Shown in pieces: positions 1 to 11,485 of a stretch of DNA of 64,000 bases. Positions within the stretch are counted from its first letter, which is position 1; each line of letters opens with the position of its first letter. Under the pieces are notes generated by a model. The model was not told where the DNA came from and made no database searches. It saw nothing but the letters and a program-made list of their open reading frames with translations. This DNA comes from Sphingomonas sp. H160509 (GTDB lineage Bacteria; Pseudomonadota; Alphaproteobacteria; Sphingomonadales; Sphingomonadaceae). The stretch is from the NCBI RefSeq assembly GCF_024124765.2, contig NZ_JAMXSR020000002.1, positions 953,001 through 1,017,000 on the forward strand, in the 5' to 3' direction. The position numbers were made by a program, and so were the translations under genes.

Positions 1-361
1 GCCCGACGTTGATGTCCGCAAGCACGACGCCGACCCCGAACGGCACCACCGCCCAGACGATCAGCGCGACCGTGAAGGTGATGATCGGTGCCAGCAGGAA
101 CAGCGTCCGGTTGGCGGCTGCGGGGACGATCGTCTCCTGCAGGAACACCTTCAGGCCGTCGGCAAAGCTCTGCAACAGACCAAACGGACCGACGACGTTG
201 GGACCGCGACGCAGCGCCATCGCCGCCCAGATCTTGCGGTCGGCATAGATGATCATCGCCACCGCCAGCATCAGCGGCAGTGCGATCACGAGGATGTCGA
301 TGATCGTCGCGAGGAAGAACGCCCAGTCGTAACCGAGCGAGGATTCGAACCAAGAGATCAT
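1..361 (-). CDS. nuoH: NADH-quinone oxidoreductase subunit H, 5' part (runs off window)
   Basis: Membrane subunit of respiratory complex I that forms much of the quinone-binding cavity. About 120 N-terminal residues are visible. There is a hydrophobic helix after MISWFESS, then the family-typical YADRKIWAAMALRRGPNVVGP segment, which is cytoplasmic/quinone-facing in known NuoH, and a second hydrophobic stretch. The ATG overlaps the nuoG stop as ATGA, as expected for translational coupling in the nuo operon. The 3' part lies beyond the left edge. Confidence 0.93.
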   Translation of the reverse strand, partial: MISWFESSLGYDWAFFLATIIDILVIALPLMLAVAMIIYADRKIWAAMALRRGPNVVGPFGLLQSFADGLKVFLQETIVPAAANRTLFLLAPIITFTVALIVWAVVPFGVGVVLADINVG

Positions 362-2352
362 TCGGCTGCCTCCGCGTAGTCTTCCCCGTGGAGAAGTTCG
401 GCCGAGCAGCGCTGCATCGTCGGCGACGCACGGCAGATTGCGTTGGTCAGGTAGAAGTCCTTGATCGGATAGCCGGCAAGGACGCCCTCAGCTGCACCGT
501 TGAGCGAAGGCGGGTTCCACTCGAACGGCGCGAGCGCCTGATGACGCAGTGCAGGGACGTCCGCGTACATTTCCTCGCGCAGCCCCTCGAAGCTGTCGAA
601 CGGCAGCGTGTGGCCGAGCGTATCGGACAGCGCGCGGAAGATCGACCAGTCGTCACGCGCGTCGCCCGGTGCGAAAACCGCGCGCTCGCCGCGCTGTACG
701 CGGCCCTCGAGATTGACCCACGTGCCCGACTTCTCGGCATAGGTGACACCCGGCAGGATGACGTCGGCAGCCGCCGCACCCTTGTCGCCGTGATGGCCCA
801 CGAACACCTTGAAGCCAGCGAACTTCGAATAGTCGACCTCGTCCGCGCCGAGGAAGAAGCCGAGCTTCGCCCCCCATCACGTCGGCGATTCCGCCCTTCT
901 GCGCATAACCGAGCATGAGCCCGCCCATCCGCGAAGCCGCCATGTGGACGACGTTGAAGCCGTTCCAGTCCGCCTTCACGAGACCAAGCGTATCGACCAG
1001 CTTCAGCGCAGCCGCATGGCCACCCTTCAGCGCGCCGCCACCGACGATAACCATCGGACGCTCGGCCTTGCCGAACGCCTCGGTTACCGCCTCGGGCAGA
1101 TTGCCGAGCAACGCCAGATCGTCGCCGAGCCACTCGACCTTGTACGTCAGGTCCGTCTCCGGCCCGATCGCGAAGACCTTCGCGCCCTTCTTGATCGCTT
1201 TCCGCACCCGCGTGTTCACCAGCGGCGCTTCCCAGCGCAGGTTGGTACCCACCAGCAGGATCGCATCGGCGCGCTCGGTGCCGGCGATCGTCGTGTTGAA
1301 ATTGACCGCGGCGATGCTCGTCGCGTCATAATCCATGCCGGTCTGACGGCCTTCGAGCAAGCTCGAACCCATCTTCGCGAGCAGCGCCTTGGCCGCGTAC
1401 ATCGTCTCGCAATCGACCAGATCGCCAGCGACAGCCGCAACGCTCGACCCGGCGTTGACCGCCTTGATCGCCGCGAAAGCCTCGTCCCAGGTAGCGGGCT
1501 GGAGCTTGCCGTTCACGCGGACATAAGGCTTGTCGAGACGGCGACGCACGAGGCCGTCGATCGCGTGGCGCGTCTTGTCGGTCGCCCATTCCTCGTTCAC
1601 GTCCTCGTTGATCCGCGGTACACAACGCAGCACCTGACGACCACGGCTGTCGAGCCGGATGTTGGTGCCGACCGCGTCCATCACGTCGATAGTGAGCGTC
1701 TTGCGCAATTCCCAAGGACGCGCCTCGAACGCATACGGCTTCGACGTCAGCGCGCCGACCGGGCACAGATCGACGACGTTGCCGGAGAGCTCGCTCTTGA
1801 CCGCATTCTCCAGATACGAAGTGATCTGCATGTCCTCGCCGCGGAAGATCGCACCGATCTCCTCGACGCCGGACACTTCCTCGGCGAACCGGATGCAGCG
1901 CGTGCACTGGATGCAGCGGGTCATGACCGTCTTGACGATCGGACCCATATACTTCTCGGTGACCGCTCGCTTGTTCTCGTCATAGCGCGAATGACCGCGA
2001 CCGTACGCGACCGACTGGTCCTGAAGATCGCACTCGCCGCCCTGATCGCAGATCGGGCAATCGAGCGGGTGGTTGATCAGCAGGAATTCCATGATGCCCT
2101 CGCGGGCATTCTTCACCATCGGCGAGTTGGTGAAGATCTCCTGCTTGTCCGCCGCCGGCAGCGCGCACGACGCCTGTGGCTTGGGCGGACCAGGCTTCAC
2201 CTCGACCAGGCACATCCGGCAATTGCCGGCGATGCTCAGCCGCTCATGATAACAGAAACGCGGGATCTCCTTGCCGGCAAGCTCGCACGCCTGCAGCACG
2301 GTGGCGCCCTGGGGCACCTCGATCTCTACGCCATCGACTTTGACTAAGGGCA

Positions 2353-2353
<1 letters not shown>
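358..2353 (-). CDS. nuoG: NADH-quinone oxidoreductase subunit G (frame broken once)
   Basis: Peripheral-arm iron-sulfur subunit of complex I, about 664 aa when the frame is repaired. The N-terminus is a 2Fe-2S ferredoxin domain (CYHERLSIAGNCRMC, then CALPA). A His/Cys 4Fe-4S region (HPLDCPICDQGGECDLQD) and a 4Fe-4S motif (RCIQCTRCIRF) follow, then a molybdopterin-oxidoreductase-like domain. Start ATG overlaps the nuoF stop (TAATG). At about 869-874 a run of six C on the plus strand (six G in the gene) shifts the frame. Five G restores ADVMGAKLGFFLGADEV and joins the two ORFs. An essential-type operon member broken at a homopolymer is most likely a sequence error. Confidence 0.93.
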
Positions 2354-3655
<1,302 letters not shown>

Positions 3656-3656
<1 letters not shown>

Positions 3657-4324
3657 CAGGCCCACTCCCCCGGTAATCGTGGTTCGCGTCGACCATCGCC
3701 TTCAGCGAGGTCGGGCCGCCTTCGGGGCAGCTTGCGCGACGACCGAATTGCGGACCCGGCGTCGGGTGCCCGCCATTGGCCAGCGCCTCCAGTATCTCGG
3801 TCGTCTTGTCGTAATCGAGGTCTTCGAAGTTATCGTCGTTGATCTGCACCATCGGCGCGTTCGCGCACGTGCCCAAGCACTCGACCTCGGTCAGCGTGAA
3901 CATGCCGTCCGGTGTCGTGCCGCCCTTGACCAGCCCGCGGTTCTTGCACGCGGCCAGAACGTCGTCCGACCCACGCAGCATGCACGGCGTGGTGCCGCAG
4001 ACCTGGACATGGAAGCGACCGACCGGCGCCAGATTGAACATCGTGTAGAAGGTCACGACCTCATACACACGCATGTACGGCACGCTGATCTGACGCGCGA
4101 CGAACTCGATCACCGGCACCGGCAACCAGCCCTGCGTCTGCGTTTCCGCACCGACCTGGCGCTGAGCCAGATCGAGCAACGGGATCGAAGCAGACTGCTC
4201 GCGCCCCCTTGGGATAGCGTCCGAGGATCTCGTTCGCTTTCACCTGGTTCTCGTCCGTCCACGCGAACGAACCCCAGCGTGCGCGAGTCTCGGCCTCGTC
4301 GGGAATTTTGGGTGCTTCAGCCAT
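3656..4324 (-). CDS. nuoE: NADH-quinone oxidoreductase subunit E (frame broken)
   Basis: 2Fe-2S (24-kDa-type) subunit of the complex I peripheral arm, about 222 aa. Visible are the thioredoxin-like fold signature ([13 protein letters not shown]) and cluster ligands in [11 protein letters not shown] and [11 protein letters not shown]. Starts at ATG 4324 overlapping the stop of the preceding small ORF (ATGA). One extra G in the run at 4204-4208 breaks [13 protein letters not shown]. At 3667-3671 one G seems to be missing; adding it ends the protein ...DYRGEWA at the TGATG shared with nuoF. Without that change the frame continues to 3625. The second repair is less certain than the first. Confidence 0.9.
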
Positions 4325-4566
4325 CAGCCGTGATCCGTAAGTTCTAGGCGGCGTTCGATCCGCTCGACACGATCGGACATCCGATCGAGCCGCGAATTGA
4401 CGCCGGAAATCGCGATGATCGAACTGCCGAGATGCTCCTCGACCATCGTCATCCGCGTCTTCAGATCGCGGACGTCGAATTTCATCTCGGACATATCGCC
4501 CTGCATCTTCTGCAGAACCGAATAGATCAGCTCGTTGGTGACTGCGCCGTTCTGTGCGGGGGTCAT
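4324..4566 (-). CDS. small coiled-coil protein inside the nuo operon
   Basis: 80-aa hydrophilic protein of unknown function between nuoD and nuoE. It has no membrane segment or cysteines. Residues about 8-75 show heptad-like spacing of hydrophobics ([37 protein letters not shown]), so a coiled coil is predicted. Both ends overlap neighbours (ATGA with nuoD upstream and with nuoE downstream), which argues strongly that it is translated and coupled to complex I synthesis. It is not one of the 14 canonical Nuo subunits. A role in assembly or regulation is only inference. Confidence 0.75.
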   Translation of the reverse strand: MTPAQNGAVTNELIYSVLQKMQGDMSEMKFDVRDLKTRMTMVEEHLGSSIIAISGVNSRLDRMSDRVERIERRLELTDHG

Positions 4567-5798
4567 CGGTCGCACTCGCCGAACACGATATCCATCGCGC
4601 CGAGGATCGCGGTCGTATCCGCCAGCATGTGGCCCTTCGCCATGAAGTCCATCGCTTGCAGATGCGAGAACGCGGTGGGGCGGATCTTGCAGCGGTACGG
4701 CTTGTTGGAGCCATCGGCGACCAGATACACGCCGAACTCGCCCTTGGGGCTTTCGGTCGCCACATAGACGTCGCCGGCAGGCACGTGGAAGCCCTCGGTG
4801 TAAAGCTTGAAGTGATGGATCAGCGCTTCCATCGATTGCTTCATCTCACCGCGCTTGGGCGGCACGACCTTGCGATCGAGCGACGCGATCGGGCCCTCGG
4901 GCATGTCGCGCAGGCACTGCTTCATAATCCGCGCCGACTGACGCACTTCCTCGACGCGCACCATGAACCGGTCATAGCAATCGCCGCGCGTGCCGACCGG
5001 CACCTCGAAGTCCATCTTGGCATAGGCGTCATAGGGCTGCGACTTGCGCAGATCCCAGGCGATGCCCGAACCGCGGATCATCGGACCGGAGAAGCCCCAC
5101 TTGATCGCGTCGTCGCGGCTGACCACGGCGATGTCGACGTTGCGCTGCTTGAAGATGCGGTTATCCGCGACGAGCGAGATTGCATCCTCGAACAGCCGCG
5201 GCAGGCGCGTGTCGAGCCAGTCGCCGATGTCGGCGAGCAGCTTGAGCGGTGCATCCTGATGCACGCCACCTGGACGAAAATAGTTCGAATGCATGCGCGC
5301 GCCCGAGACACGCTCGAAAAAGTTCATGCAGTCTTCGCGGATTTCGAACAGCCACAGGTTCGGCGTCATCGCGCCGACGTCCATGACGTGCGAACCCAGA
5401 TTAAGCATGTGGTTCGAGATGCGCGTCAGCTCGGCGAAGAACACCCGCAGATACTGCGCGCGCTCGGGCACTTCGAGGTCGAGAAGCTTCTCGACCGCCA
5501 GCACCCAGCTGTGCTCCATGCACAGGGGCGAGCAGTAATCGAGACGATCGAAATACGGCAGCGCCTGCGTGTAGGTCTTGTACTCGATCAGCTTCTCGGT
5601 GCCGCGGTGGAGCAGGCCGACATGCGGATCGACGCGTTCGACGATCTCGCCGTCGAGTTCCATGACGAGGCGCAACACGCCGTGCGCGGCCGGATGCTGC
5701 GGACCGAAGTTGATCGTGTAGTTCTGGATCGTGACGTCGCCGGTCGTGGGATCGGCTGCGTCCGCTTCGCCCAGAAGCTCTTCGACATACAGACTCAC
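4563..5798 (-). CDS. nuoD: NADH-quinone oxidoreductase subunit D
   Basis: 49-kDa subunit of complex I that lines the quinone site with NuoB. 411 aa, unbroken. Visible are [15 protein letters not shown] near the N-terminus (conserved quinone-site His), the [14 protein letters not shown] segment, RPGGVHQD, and the C-terminal DIVFGECDR ending that closes the family. The start is GTG at 5798, overlapping the nuoC TGA. No ATG is available at a sensible position. Confidence 0.95.
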   Translation of the reverse strand: MSLYVEELLGEADAADPTTGDVTIQNYTINFGPQHPAAHGVLRLVMELDGEIVERVDPHVGLLHRGTEKLIEYKTYTQALPYFDRLDYCSPLCMEHSWVLAVEKLLDLEVPERAQYLRVFFAELTRISNHMLNLGSHVMDVGAMTPNLWLFEIREDCMNFFERVSGARMHSNYFRPGGVHQDAPLKLLADIGDWLDTRLPRLFEDAISLVADNRIFKQRNVDIAVVSRDDAIKWGFSGPMIRGSGIAWDLRKSQPYDAYAKMDFEVPVGTRGDCYDRFMVRVEEVRQSARIMKQCLRDMPEGPIASLDRKVVPPKRGEMKQSMEALIHHFKLYTEGFHVPAGDVYVATESPKGEFGVYLVADGSNKPYRCKIRPTAFSHLQAMDFMAKGHMLADTTAILGAMDIVFGECDR

Positions 5799-6619
5799 TG
5801 GTTCTGTCCTCCACCCTTGGTCGGGACCACGTCGGGGTTCGCAGGCTTCGGCGTCGCATCGGACTCCGACTTGCCGGCGCCCGTCTGCGCGGTCGACTCG
5901 GTGCTCTTGGGTTCGGTCGGCGCCTGCGTCGGCGACTGCGCCGCATTGGCCTTGACGATCGTGTCCGCCGACAACGGCGTCTGCGCGCCCTTGGCCTGGG
6001 GCAAAGCGCCCTTCTCGTCGCCGGGGAGCACGTAATTCGTGCCCTCCCATGGGCTCATGAAATCGAACGTACGGAAGTCCTGCGCAAGCTGCACCGGCTC
6101 GTACACGACGCGCTTCGACTCTTCCGAGTAGCGTAGCTCGACATACCCGGTCAGCGGGAAGTCTTTCCGCTGCGGATGACCGCGGAAGCCATAATCGGTC
6201 AGGATGCGGCGCAGGTCCGGATTGCCGCTGAACAGCACGCCGTACATGTCGTACACTTCGCGCTCGAGCCAGCCGGCGACCGGCCAGATGTCTGTCACCG
6301 ACGGCACCGACTTTTCCTCGTCGGTCGCGACATGCACGCGCAGACGGTGATTCCGCGTCAGCGACAACATGCAATACACCACCTCGAACCGCTCCGCGCG
6401 ATCCGGATAGTCGACGCCGGCGATCTCCATAAGCTGCTGGTAGGCAAGCCCCGGTGTATCGCGTAGCGCGCTCATCGCGTCGTACAGGTCTTCGCGACGG
6501 ACGTGCAGCGCGACCTCACCGACATGATCGACCGCGTCGAGCAGCATGCCGCCGAGCGCCGCGCGGGCGCTGTCGATCACGCCGTCGTTCGACGTGTACG
6601 CTGGTGCGGGAGCCCTCAA
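5795..6619 (-). CDS. nuoC: NADH-quinone oxidoreductase subunit C with low-complexity tail
   Basis: 30-kDa subunit of the peripheral arm, 274 aa. The core (about residues 30-205) carries the family signature [22 protein letters not shown] and [19 protein letters not shown]. Residues about 215-274 are an extra Pro/Thr/Ser/Ala/Lys-rich low-complexity tail ending KGGGQNQ, beyond the usual end of the domain. Start is probably TTG at 6619, which overlaps the nuoB TGA as TTGA; no upstream ATG fits. Confidence 0.93.
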   Translation of the reverse strand: MRAPAPAYTSNDGVIDSARAALGGMLLDAVDHVGEVALHVRREDLYDAMSALRDTPGLAYQQLMEIAGVDYPDRAERFEVVYCMLSLTRNHRLRVHVATDEEKSVPSVTDIWPVAGWLEREVYDMYGVLFSGNPDLRRILTDYGFRGHPQRKDFPLTGYVELRYSEESKRVVYEPVQLAQDFRTFDFMSPWEGTNYVLPGDEKGALPQAKGAQTPLSADTIVKANAAQSPTQAPTEPKSTESTAQTGAGKSESDATPKPANPDVVPTKGGGQNQ

Positions 6620-7185
6620 CGCTCGATGCTCCCGGACCGCCGGATCTTCCGCTGCAACTGCATGATGCCGTAGAGCAGCGCCTCAGCCGTCGGCGGGCAC
6701 CCGGGGACGTAGATGTCGACCGGCACGATCCGATCGCAGCCACGCACGACGCTGTAGCTGTAATGATAATAGCCGCCGCCGTTCGCACACGATCCCATCG
6801 AGATCACGTACTTCGGCTCCGACATCTGGTCGTAGACCTTGCGCAATGCAGGGGCCATCTTATTGCACAGCGTGCCGGCAACAATCATCACATCCGACTG
6901 ACGCGGGGACGCGCGCGGTGCGGCGCCGAAGCGCTCCAGATCGTAACGCGGCATGTTGACGTGGATCATCTCGACCGCACAGCAAGCGAGCCCGAACGTC
7001 ATCCACCACAGCGAGCCGGTACGGGCCCACTGGAACAACTCTTCGGTCGACGTGACGAGGAAACCCTTGTCCGTCAGTTCACCGTTCAAACCGTCGAAAA
7101 AGCCCTGGTCGGGTGGCACCAGCGAACTGGATGCGCCGCCCGCGGGCTGAAGCTCTACTCCCAATCGAGTGCTCCCTTCTTCCAT
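6616..7185 (-). CDS. nuoB: NADH-quinone oxidoreductase subunit B
   Basis: Carries the N2 4Fe-4S cluster next to the quinone site. 189 aa from ATG 7185. Cluster ligands are visible in [21 protein letters not shown] and [14 protein letters not shown]. The chosen start overlaps the end of nuoA by about 30 nt; an ATG further upstream (7239) would sit deep in nuoA and is less likely. The N-terminal 30 residues are variable, as usual for the family. Confidence 0.94.
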   Translation of the reverse strand: MEEGSTRLGVELQPAGGASSSLVPPDQGFFDGLNGELTDKGFLVTSTEELFQWARTGSLWWMTFGLACCAVEMIHVNMPRYDLERFGAAPRASPRQSDVMIVAGTLCNKMAPALRKVYDQMSEPKYVISMGSCANGGGYYHYSYSVVRGCDRIVPVDIYVPGCPPTAEALLYGIMQLQRKIRRSGSIER

Positions 7186-7529
7186 GCGTAGACGAGGCCA
7201 AGGGCCAATTCGCCGATAAAGATCATCATCGAAATCCACGCGGTCCAGCCGAGCGTGAAGACCGAGACGGCCCAGGGATACAGGAACGCGGCCTCAAGAT
7301 CGAAGATGATGAAAAGGATGGCGATCAGGTAGAAGCGTACGTCGAACTGGCTCCGCGGATCCTCGAATGCGGGAAAGCCGCACTCGTATTCGCTGAGCTT
7401 CTCAGGCGTAGGCTTGTGTGACCCCGTGAGGCGCGAGACGGCCATCGGCAGGAACACGAACGTGCTCGACAATGCGATGGCGATCCCGAGGAACAGGAGG
7501 ATCGGAAGATAGTGCGACAGGTCGACCAA
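7155..7529 (-). CDS. nuoA: NADH-quinone oxidoreductase subunit A
   Basis: Small membrane subunit, 124 aa, with three hydrophobic helices and the conserved loop [25 protein letters not shown] (positions about 45-68), which contains the quinone-site Cys. First gene of the operon. Its promoter must lie in the repeat-rich 7530-8159 spacer, but I could not pick a -10/-35 with confidence. Confidence 0.95.
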   Translation of the reverse strand: MVDLSHYLPILLFLGIAIALSSTFVFLPMAVSRLTGSHKPTPEKLSEYECGFPAFEDPRSQFDVRFYLIAILFIIFDLEAAFLYPWAVSVFTLGWTAWISMMIFIGELALGLVYAWKKGALDWE

Positions 7530-7731
7530 ATTGCTTCTCGCAAGTGCGAACGGAACGGGGCCGCTTTAGGCCGATGGGTGGTGATGGGCAAGGCGTGGAG
7601 GGTGTGAGAATCACTCGCAAGTGGAGGGGCGTGGGTGGTGGGAAACATGCGTTACTCGGCGTGCTCGGCTGTACTTTGTGCCCGGCTACAGCTGGGACTG
7701 CTGCAAATAGCGCAACATCGCCAAACTCTGT

Positions 7732-7829
7732 CCGTCACCCCGGACTGGTTCCGGAGTCCACGATGCCGCAAATCAACGGTGGGAGAGGTTGCGGAACGGT
7801 GGATGCCGGAACGAGCCCGGCATGACGGA
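7732..7829. repeat. degenerate inverted repeat (CCGTCACCCCGG ... CCGGCATGACGG)
   Basis: Ends CCGTCACCCCGG and CCGGCATGACGG are inverted. The inner arms (ACTGGTTCCGG...CCGGAACGAG) are only partly complementary. It looks like an eroded member of the GTCA(C/T)CC...GG(A/G)TGAC repeat family seen elsewhere in the window. Confidence 0.6.
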
Positions 7830-7873
7830 CTTGAATGAAGTCCGCACCGCAACCCACTCCGCCCCCCACCTAC

Positions 7874-7958
7874 CCGTCACCCCAGCGAAAGCTGGGGTAT
7901 CATGGTTGGCGAGCGCGCCGGCTATCACGGGATACCCCAGCTTTCGCTGGGGTGACGG
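7874..7958. repeat. inverted repeat, CCCCAGCGAAAGCTGGGG family
   Basis: Left arm CCGTCACCCCAGCGAAAGCT and its near-perfect inverse at the right end enclose a short spacer. Each arm is itself a hairpin (CCCCAGC GAAA GCTGGGG), so the element can form either two small hairpins or one long stem. This is a REP/BIME-like layout. Confidence 0.85.
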
Positions 7959-8028
7959 ATAGGGTGGCAGTACCACGTTCACCCGGGTGGACGGATTGCT
8001 CTCCGCCCTCACGATCCTCCCCCGCGCG

Positions 8029-8111
8029 CGTCATCCTGACGAAAGTCAGGATCCAGAGCCATCCAGGCTATCGCTTGAAACCCTGGGTCCTGACTTTCGT
8101 CAGGATGACGG
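8029..8111. repeat. inverted repeat, ATCCTGACGAAAGTCAGGAT family
   Basis: Left arm CGTCATCCTGACGAAAGTC and right arm GACTTTCGTCAGGATGACG are perfect inverses around a spacer. Each arm forms its own hairpin with a GAAA/TTTC loop. A single half of the same family is found at 44385-44411. It lies just downstream of suhB's stop as seen on the plus strand. Confidence 0.85.
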
Positions 8112-8159
8112 GAGAAGAGTGCCGATCCGCTGCGGAACTGCCGTTACGATCCGCCTGCC

Positions 8160-8973
8160 TTAGCGCAACGCGCCGGCCACCAGCTTATGCAACCGCGAGT
8201 GAAGCGCATCGTTCGCAGCCAGGAATTCGTTGCGCTCCATAGCGCGATCGCCGCCGCGGAAGTCGGTGACGAAGCCGCCGGCTTCCTTCACCAGCAGCAT
8301 GCCCGCCGCAACGTCCCAAGGCTTCAGGTTCGATTCCCAGAACCCGTCGAACCGGCCCGCTGCAAGCCATGCCAGATCGAGCGCAGCAGCGCCCAAACGA
8401 CGGATCCCCGCAACCTCAGGTGCAACCGCGCCGAAAATCCGGCTCCACTGCGCGAAGTCGCCATGCCCCAGGAACGGAATCCCCGTCGCGATCAGCGATT
8501 CCGGACAGATCACGCCGCGACGACACGCGGAGACGCTGGTCGGTGAGCCAAGCCCCCCGGCCCTTCTCGGCCCAGAAGCTCTCGTCGGTCAGCGGCTGAT
8601 ACACCAGCGCGGTGGTGACCTCGCGCTTGCCGTTCGGCATCGGCTCCTCGACCGCGATCGAGATGCAGAAATGCGGAATGCCGTGGAGGAAGTTCGACGT
8701 CCCATCCAGCGGGTCGACGATGAAGCGCGGCTTGTTGGGATCACCCTCGACCTCGCCGCGCTCTTCCATAAGCATGCCCCAGTCGGGACGGGCGTGGCTG
8801 AGCTCTTCGAAGATCGTCTGCTCGGCGCGCTGGTCGGCTTGGCTCACGAAGTCGGCCGGCCCCTTGCGGCTCACCTGCAACTGCTGGACCTCGTTGAAGT
8901 CGCGGCGCAGGCGCGGCGCGGCCTTGCGGGCGGCGCGCTCGATGACGGTCATGATGCCGGAATGGCTAGGCAT
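8160..8973 (-). CDS. suhB: inositol monophosphatase family protein (frame broken once)
   Basis: Mg2+-dependent phosphatase of the IMPase/SuhB family, about 270 aa after repair. Motifs: metal-binding EERG ([10 protein letters not shown]), the signature [15 protein letters not shown], and the C-terminal motif [18 protein letters not shown]. An extra base in TCCGGA at 8500-8505 separates ...SSRRDLS from [15 protein letters not shown]. The gene is separated from efp by a repeat. The E. coli homologue also acts in rRNA antitermination; that role is not shown here. Confidence 0.9.
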
Positions 8974-8984
8974 TGTATTCTATC

Positions 8985-9130
8985 TCCCCCCCTCCCGCAA
9001 GCGGGAGGGGCCGGGGTGGGCTCGCGCTATAAGCGTCGCGCGGCATCGAAATTGTTCGCGCCAGTATCGTCGCGTAAAATGGAGGGCGGGCGCCCACCCC
9101 GGCCCCCTCCCGCTTGCGGGAGGGGGAGCA
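8985..9130. repeat. long inverted repeat, CCCTCCCGCAAGCGGGAGGG family
   Basis: Two hairpin units (CCCCTCCCGCAAGCGGGAGGGG and CCCCTCCCGCTTGCGGGAGGGG) flanked inside by GCCGGGGTGGG / CCCACCCCGGC, arranged as inverse copies around about 60 bp of spacer. It occupies nearly the entire suhB-efp spacer, immediately after the true efp stop. Confidence 0.85.
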
Positions 9131-9134
9131 GTTG

Positions 9135-9699
9135 TCAGTCCGCGCGACGCACGTAGGTCTGCTCGTAAACATCGACCACGATCCGCGTGCCCGCGCCGAT
9201 ATGCGGTGGCACCATCACGCGCACGCCGTTCTCGAGCACGGCAGGCTTGTAGCTCGACGAGGCGGTCTGCCCCCTTAACAACAGCATCCGCCTCGACGAT
9301 CAGCGCCTCGATCGTGTCGGGCAGCTGGACCGAGATCGGCCGCTCTTCCCAGAGCTCCATCACCACGTCCATGCCGTCCTGCAGGAACGCCGCGGCGTCG
9401 CCCAGGATGTCGGCGTCGAGCGAGATCTGCTCGTAATTGATCTTGTCCATGAAGGTGAGCATGTCGCCCTCGCGGAACAGGAACTGGAAGTCGACGGTCT
9501 CGAGCCGCACCTTCTCGACGCTCTCGGCGGAACGGAAGCGGATATTGTTCTTGCGGCCGTCGATGAGGTTCTTCATCTCGACCTGCATATAGGCACCGCC
9601 CTTGCCGGGCTGGGTGTGCTGAATCTTGACGGCGCGCCAGATGCCGCCCTCATATTCAAGAATGTTGCCGGGACGAATCTCGACCGCGTTGATCTTCAT
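9135..9699 (-). CDS. efp: translation elongation factor P (frame broken once)
   Basis: Relieves ribosome stalling at polyproline. 187 aa after repair. KOW-like N-terminal domain with the modifiable lysine in the PGKGGA loop (Lys33), then the two OB domains; the C-terminus reads [19 protein letters not shown] five-G run at 9270-9274 (four expected) shifts the frame after VVKG; with four G the sequence continues [15 protein letters not shown]. The gene is close to indispensable in many bacteria and the break is in a homopolymer, so an error is likely. Confidence 0.94.
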
Positions 9700-9785
9700 G
9701 ACCTATTCCTGCTGGAAAGAGCTAGGGGCCGTCCGCGAAGCATGACCCTAGGGCATGACTCTGCGGAAACCCGAAGCGGCGGGCT

Positions 9786-10391
9786 TTAGCGGGACGACCC
9801 CGTTCCGGCAAGCAGCGGGTACGGGTTCACGTTCTCGCCCTGCCACCAGCGCTCACCCGGCCGCATCTTGGTTAGCCCGAAATGCAGGTGGTAATTGCCT
9901 GCCCCCGCATCGCCGGTATCGCCGACATAGCCCAGCGTGTCGCCCGCCTTGACTGCCATCCCCTCGCGGATGCCAGTCGCATACCCCGCAAGGTGCGCGT
10001 AATAATAGGTCCAGCGGCGGTCGGGCGAACGGACGTACAGCGTGATCCCGCCAAGCCCGCTCTGGAACAGTTTCTCAACCTGCCCCGGCGCAGCCGCGAC
10101 GACGGGCGTGCCACCCGGTGCCATGATGTCCGTCCCGTGATGGCCGCGTAGACCGCCGCCCCGCGCATCGTTCCAGCTATCGGCAATCGCTTTCCGCGAC
10201 ACGCCAGCCACCGGAACGGCCAGCGCTCCCAGCGTCACCGAAACAGTCGGACCCTCCGCGGCGGGCACCGGCTTGCGCCAAGGTATCCGCCGCTCGATGC
10301 CGCTACCACTGCTGCCGAACGACACCATCGAGGCGAACGCGCCGACTGCCACCACGATCAGCCCGAGAATGATCCAGAACGTCCGCGTCAT
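9786..10391 (-). CDS. M23-family metallopeptidase, membrane-anchored
   Basis: 201 aa. Residues 5-25 are a hydrophobic helix (signal anchor); the rest is periplasmic. The LytM/M23 domain has the zinc ligands in HHGTD (H..xxxD) and HLHF near the C-terminus, so it should be catalytically competent toward peptidoglycan cross-bridges or stem peptides, unlike degenerate EnvC-type members. It sits 4 nt after the L,D-transpeptidase gene, suggesting a joint envelope-remodelling unit. Confidence 0.85.
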   Translation of the reverse strand: MTRTFWIILGLIVVAVGAFASMVSFGSSGSGIERRIPWRKPVPAAEGPTVSVTLGALAVPVAGVSRKAIADSWNDARGGGLRGHHGTDIMAPGGTPVVAAAPGQVEKLFQSGLGGITLYVRSPDRRWTYYYAHLAGYATGIREGMAVKAGDTLGYVGDTGDAGAGNYHLHFGLTKMRPGERWWQGENVNPYPLLAGTGSSR

Positions 10392-10395
10392 CGCT

Positions 10396-11418
10396 TCAGG
10401 CCTGGAACACGGCCTTGGTTCCCGGCTTGATCATCATCGACAATCGCGCCGCATCCCAGTTGGTCAGGCGGATGCAGCCATGACTCTCCGCACGCCCGAT
10501 CGTCTCGGGGTTGGGCGTACCGTGAATGCCGTAATGCTCCTTCGACAGGTCCATCCAGACGACGCCGACCGGACCGTTCGGCCCCGGCGGCAGCATCTCC
10601 TTCTGCTGCCCCTTCTTCGCATCCCAGAACAGCGCCGGATTGAAGTGGAACTTCGGATTGTAGTCGGAGCCCTTGATCGTCCACGTACCAAGCGGCAGCG
10701 GGTCATGGCTCGACCCCATCGTCGCGGAGAACTGCGCGATCAGCTTGTCGTTAGCATCGAGGACGCGCAGCACGCCGTCCGACTTGTCGACGACAACGTG
10801 ATCCGCCCTGGGCTGGTTCGCATCGACGTTGAGCATGGTCAGCGTCGCGATCCAGTCCGGCTTCAGCTTCGGATCATAGGCGCGCGAGGTCGGCAGCGCA
10901 TTCGGGAACACCACCTTGGTGCCCGGCGACAGTTTCGTGGTCGGCGAGTTCAGAGCAACGATCACCGCCGGCGTCGTGTGGAACATCTCGCCGAGCTTCT
11001 CCATGACATTCTTGTAGCCGAGCGCGGGGAGTTCGGCCTGCTTGGCGGGATCCTTCGGGAACGGATTGACGAACGGCCCCGCCAGCATCTCCGGCGTCAG
11101 CGCGACCGTCACGGTCGGCCGCGCGGCGCGGTACGGATACAGCGCCTGCAACGTCCGCGCGTCAGACTTGCCGGTAACTGGCAGCCCCTTCGCCTCCTGG
11201 AACCCCTTCAGCGCGGCGACCAACGACTGCCCGCCGCGACCGTCCAGTACGCCCGGCCCGAAGCCGAGATGGTCGAGGATCACCTGCACGTGCAGGATAT
11301 TGCGATCGATCGGTACGGGCTTGGTCGGCTCTGTCTGCGCCAACGCGGGCGACGCGCCCCCGAACAGGCACGCCGCAAGAACCGAAGCTTTCGTCACAAA
11401 TGCCGTCATGCCCGTCAT
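10396..11418 (-). CDS. L,D-transpeptidase (YkuD domain) with peptidoglycan-binding domain
   Basis: 340 aa, secreted: signal peptide ending about ASPALA. Residues about 45-100 form a peptidoglycan-binding-like helical domain (ILDHLGFGPGVLDGRGGQSL). The YkuD catalytic domain follows, with the signature HGTPNPETIGRAESHGCIRL containing the nucleophilic Cys. It makes 3-3 peptide cross-links or attaches proteins to peptidoglycan. Followed by the M23 peptidase in the same operon. ATG at 11409 is an alternative start. Confidence 0.87.
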   Translation of the reverse strand: MTGMTAFVTKASVLAACLFGGASPALAQTEPTKPVPIDRNILHVQVILDHLGFGPGVLDGRGGQSLVAALKGFQEAKGLPVTGKSDARTLQALYPYRAARPTVTVALTPEMLAGPFVNPFPKDPAKQAELPALGYKNVMEKLGEMFHTTPAVIVALNSPTTKLSPGTKVVFPNALPTSRAYDPKLKPDWIATLTMLNVDANQPRADHVVVDKSDGVLRVLDANDKLIAQFSATMGSSHDPLPLGTWTIKGSDYNPKFHFNPALFWDAKKGQQKEMLPPGPNGPVGVVWMDLSKEHYGIHGTPNPETIGRAESHGCIRLTNWDAARLSMMIKPGTKAVFQA

Positions 11419-11485
11419 CCCAAACCGTTACGCTCGTGCATCAAACGGTCGGGACGACGGTTGTTTCCAACGGTTCAGCGCGATC

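Larger units (their letters stand above)
7530..8159. other. 630-bp intergenic region with three inverted-repeat elements
   Basis: No convincing gene. It separates the start of nuoA from the stop of suhB, both minus strand. It holds three inverted repeats listed separately, and the nuoA-proximal 150 bp should contain the nuo promoter. Short ORFs on both strands here read through the repeats and have no coding signature. Confidence 0.6.

Noticed and set aside
944..2347. Long plus-strand ORF antisense to nuoG
   Set aside because: Shadow of a GC-rich gene; Arg/His/Asp-rich with no domain, while the minus strand is clearly nuoG.
7635..7852. Short ORFs in the nuoA-suhB spacer
   Set aside because: They read through inverted repeats and lack ribosome sites or coding bias.
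9741..9757. Palindrome around CCCTAGGG between efp and the M23 gene
   Set aside because: Short and imperfect beyond 8 bp; no U-tract or promoter context to support a function.
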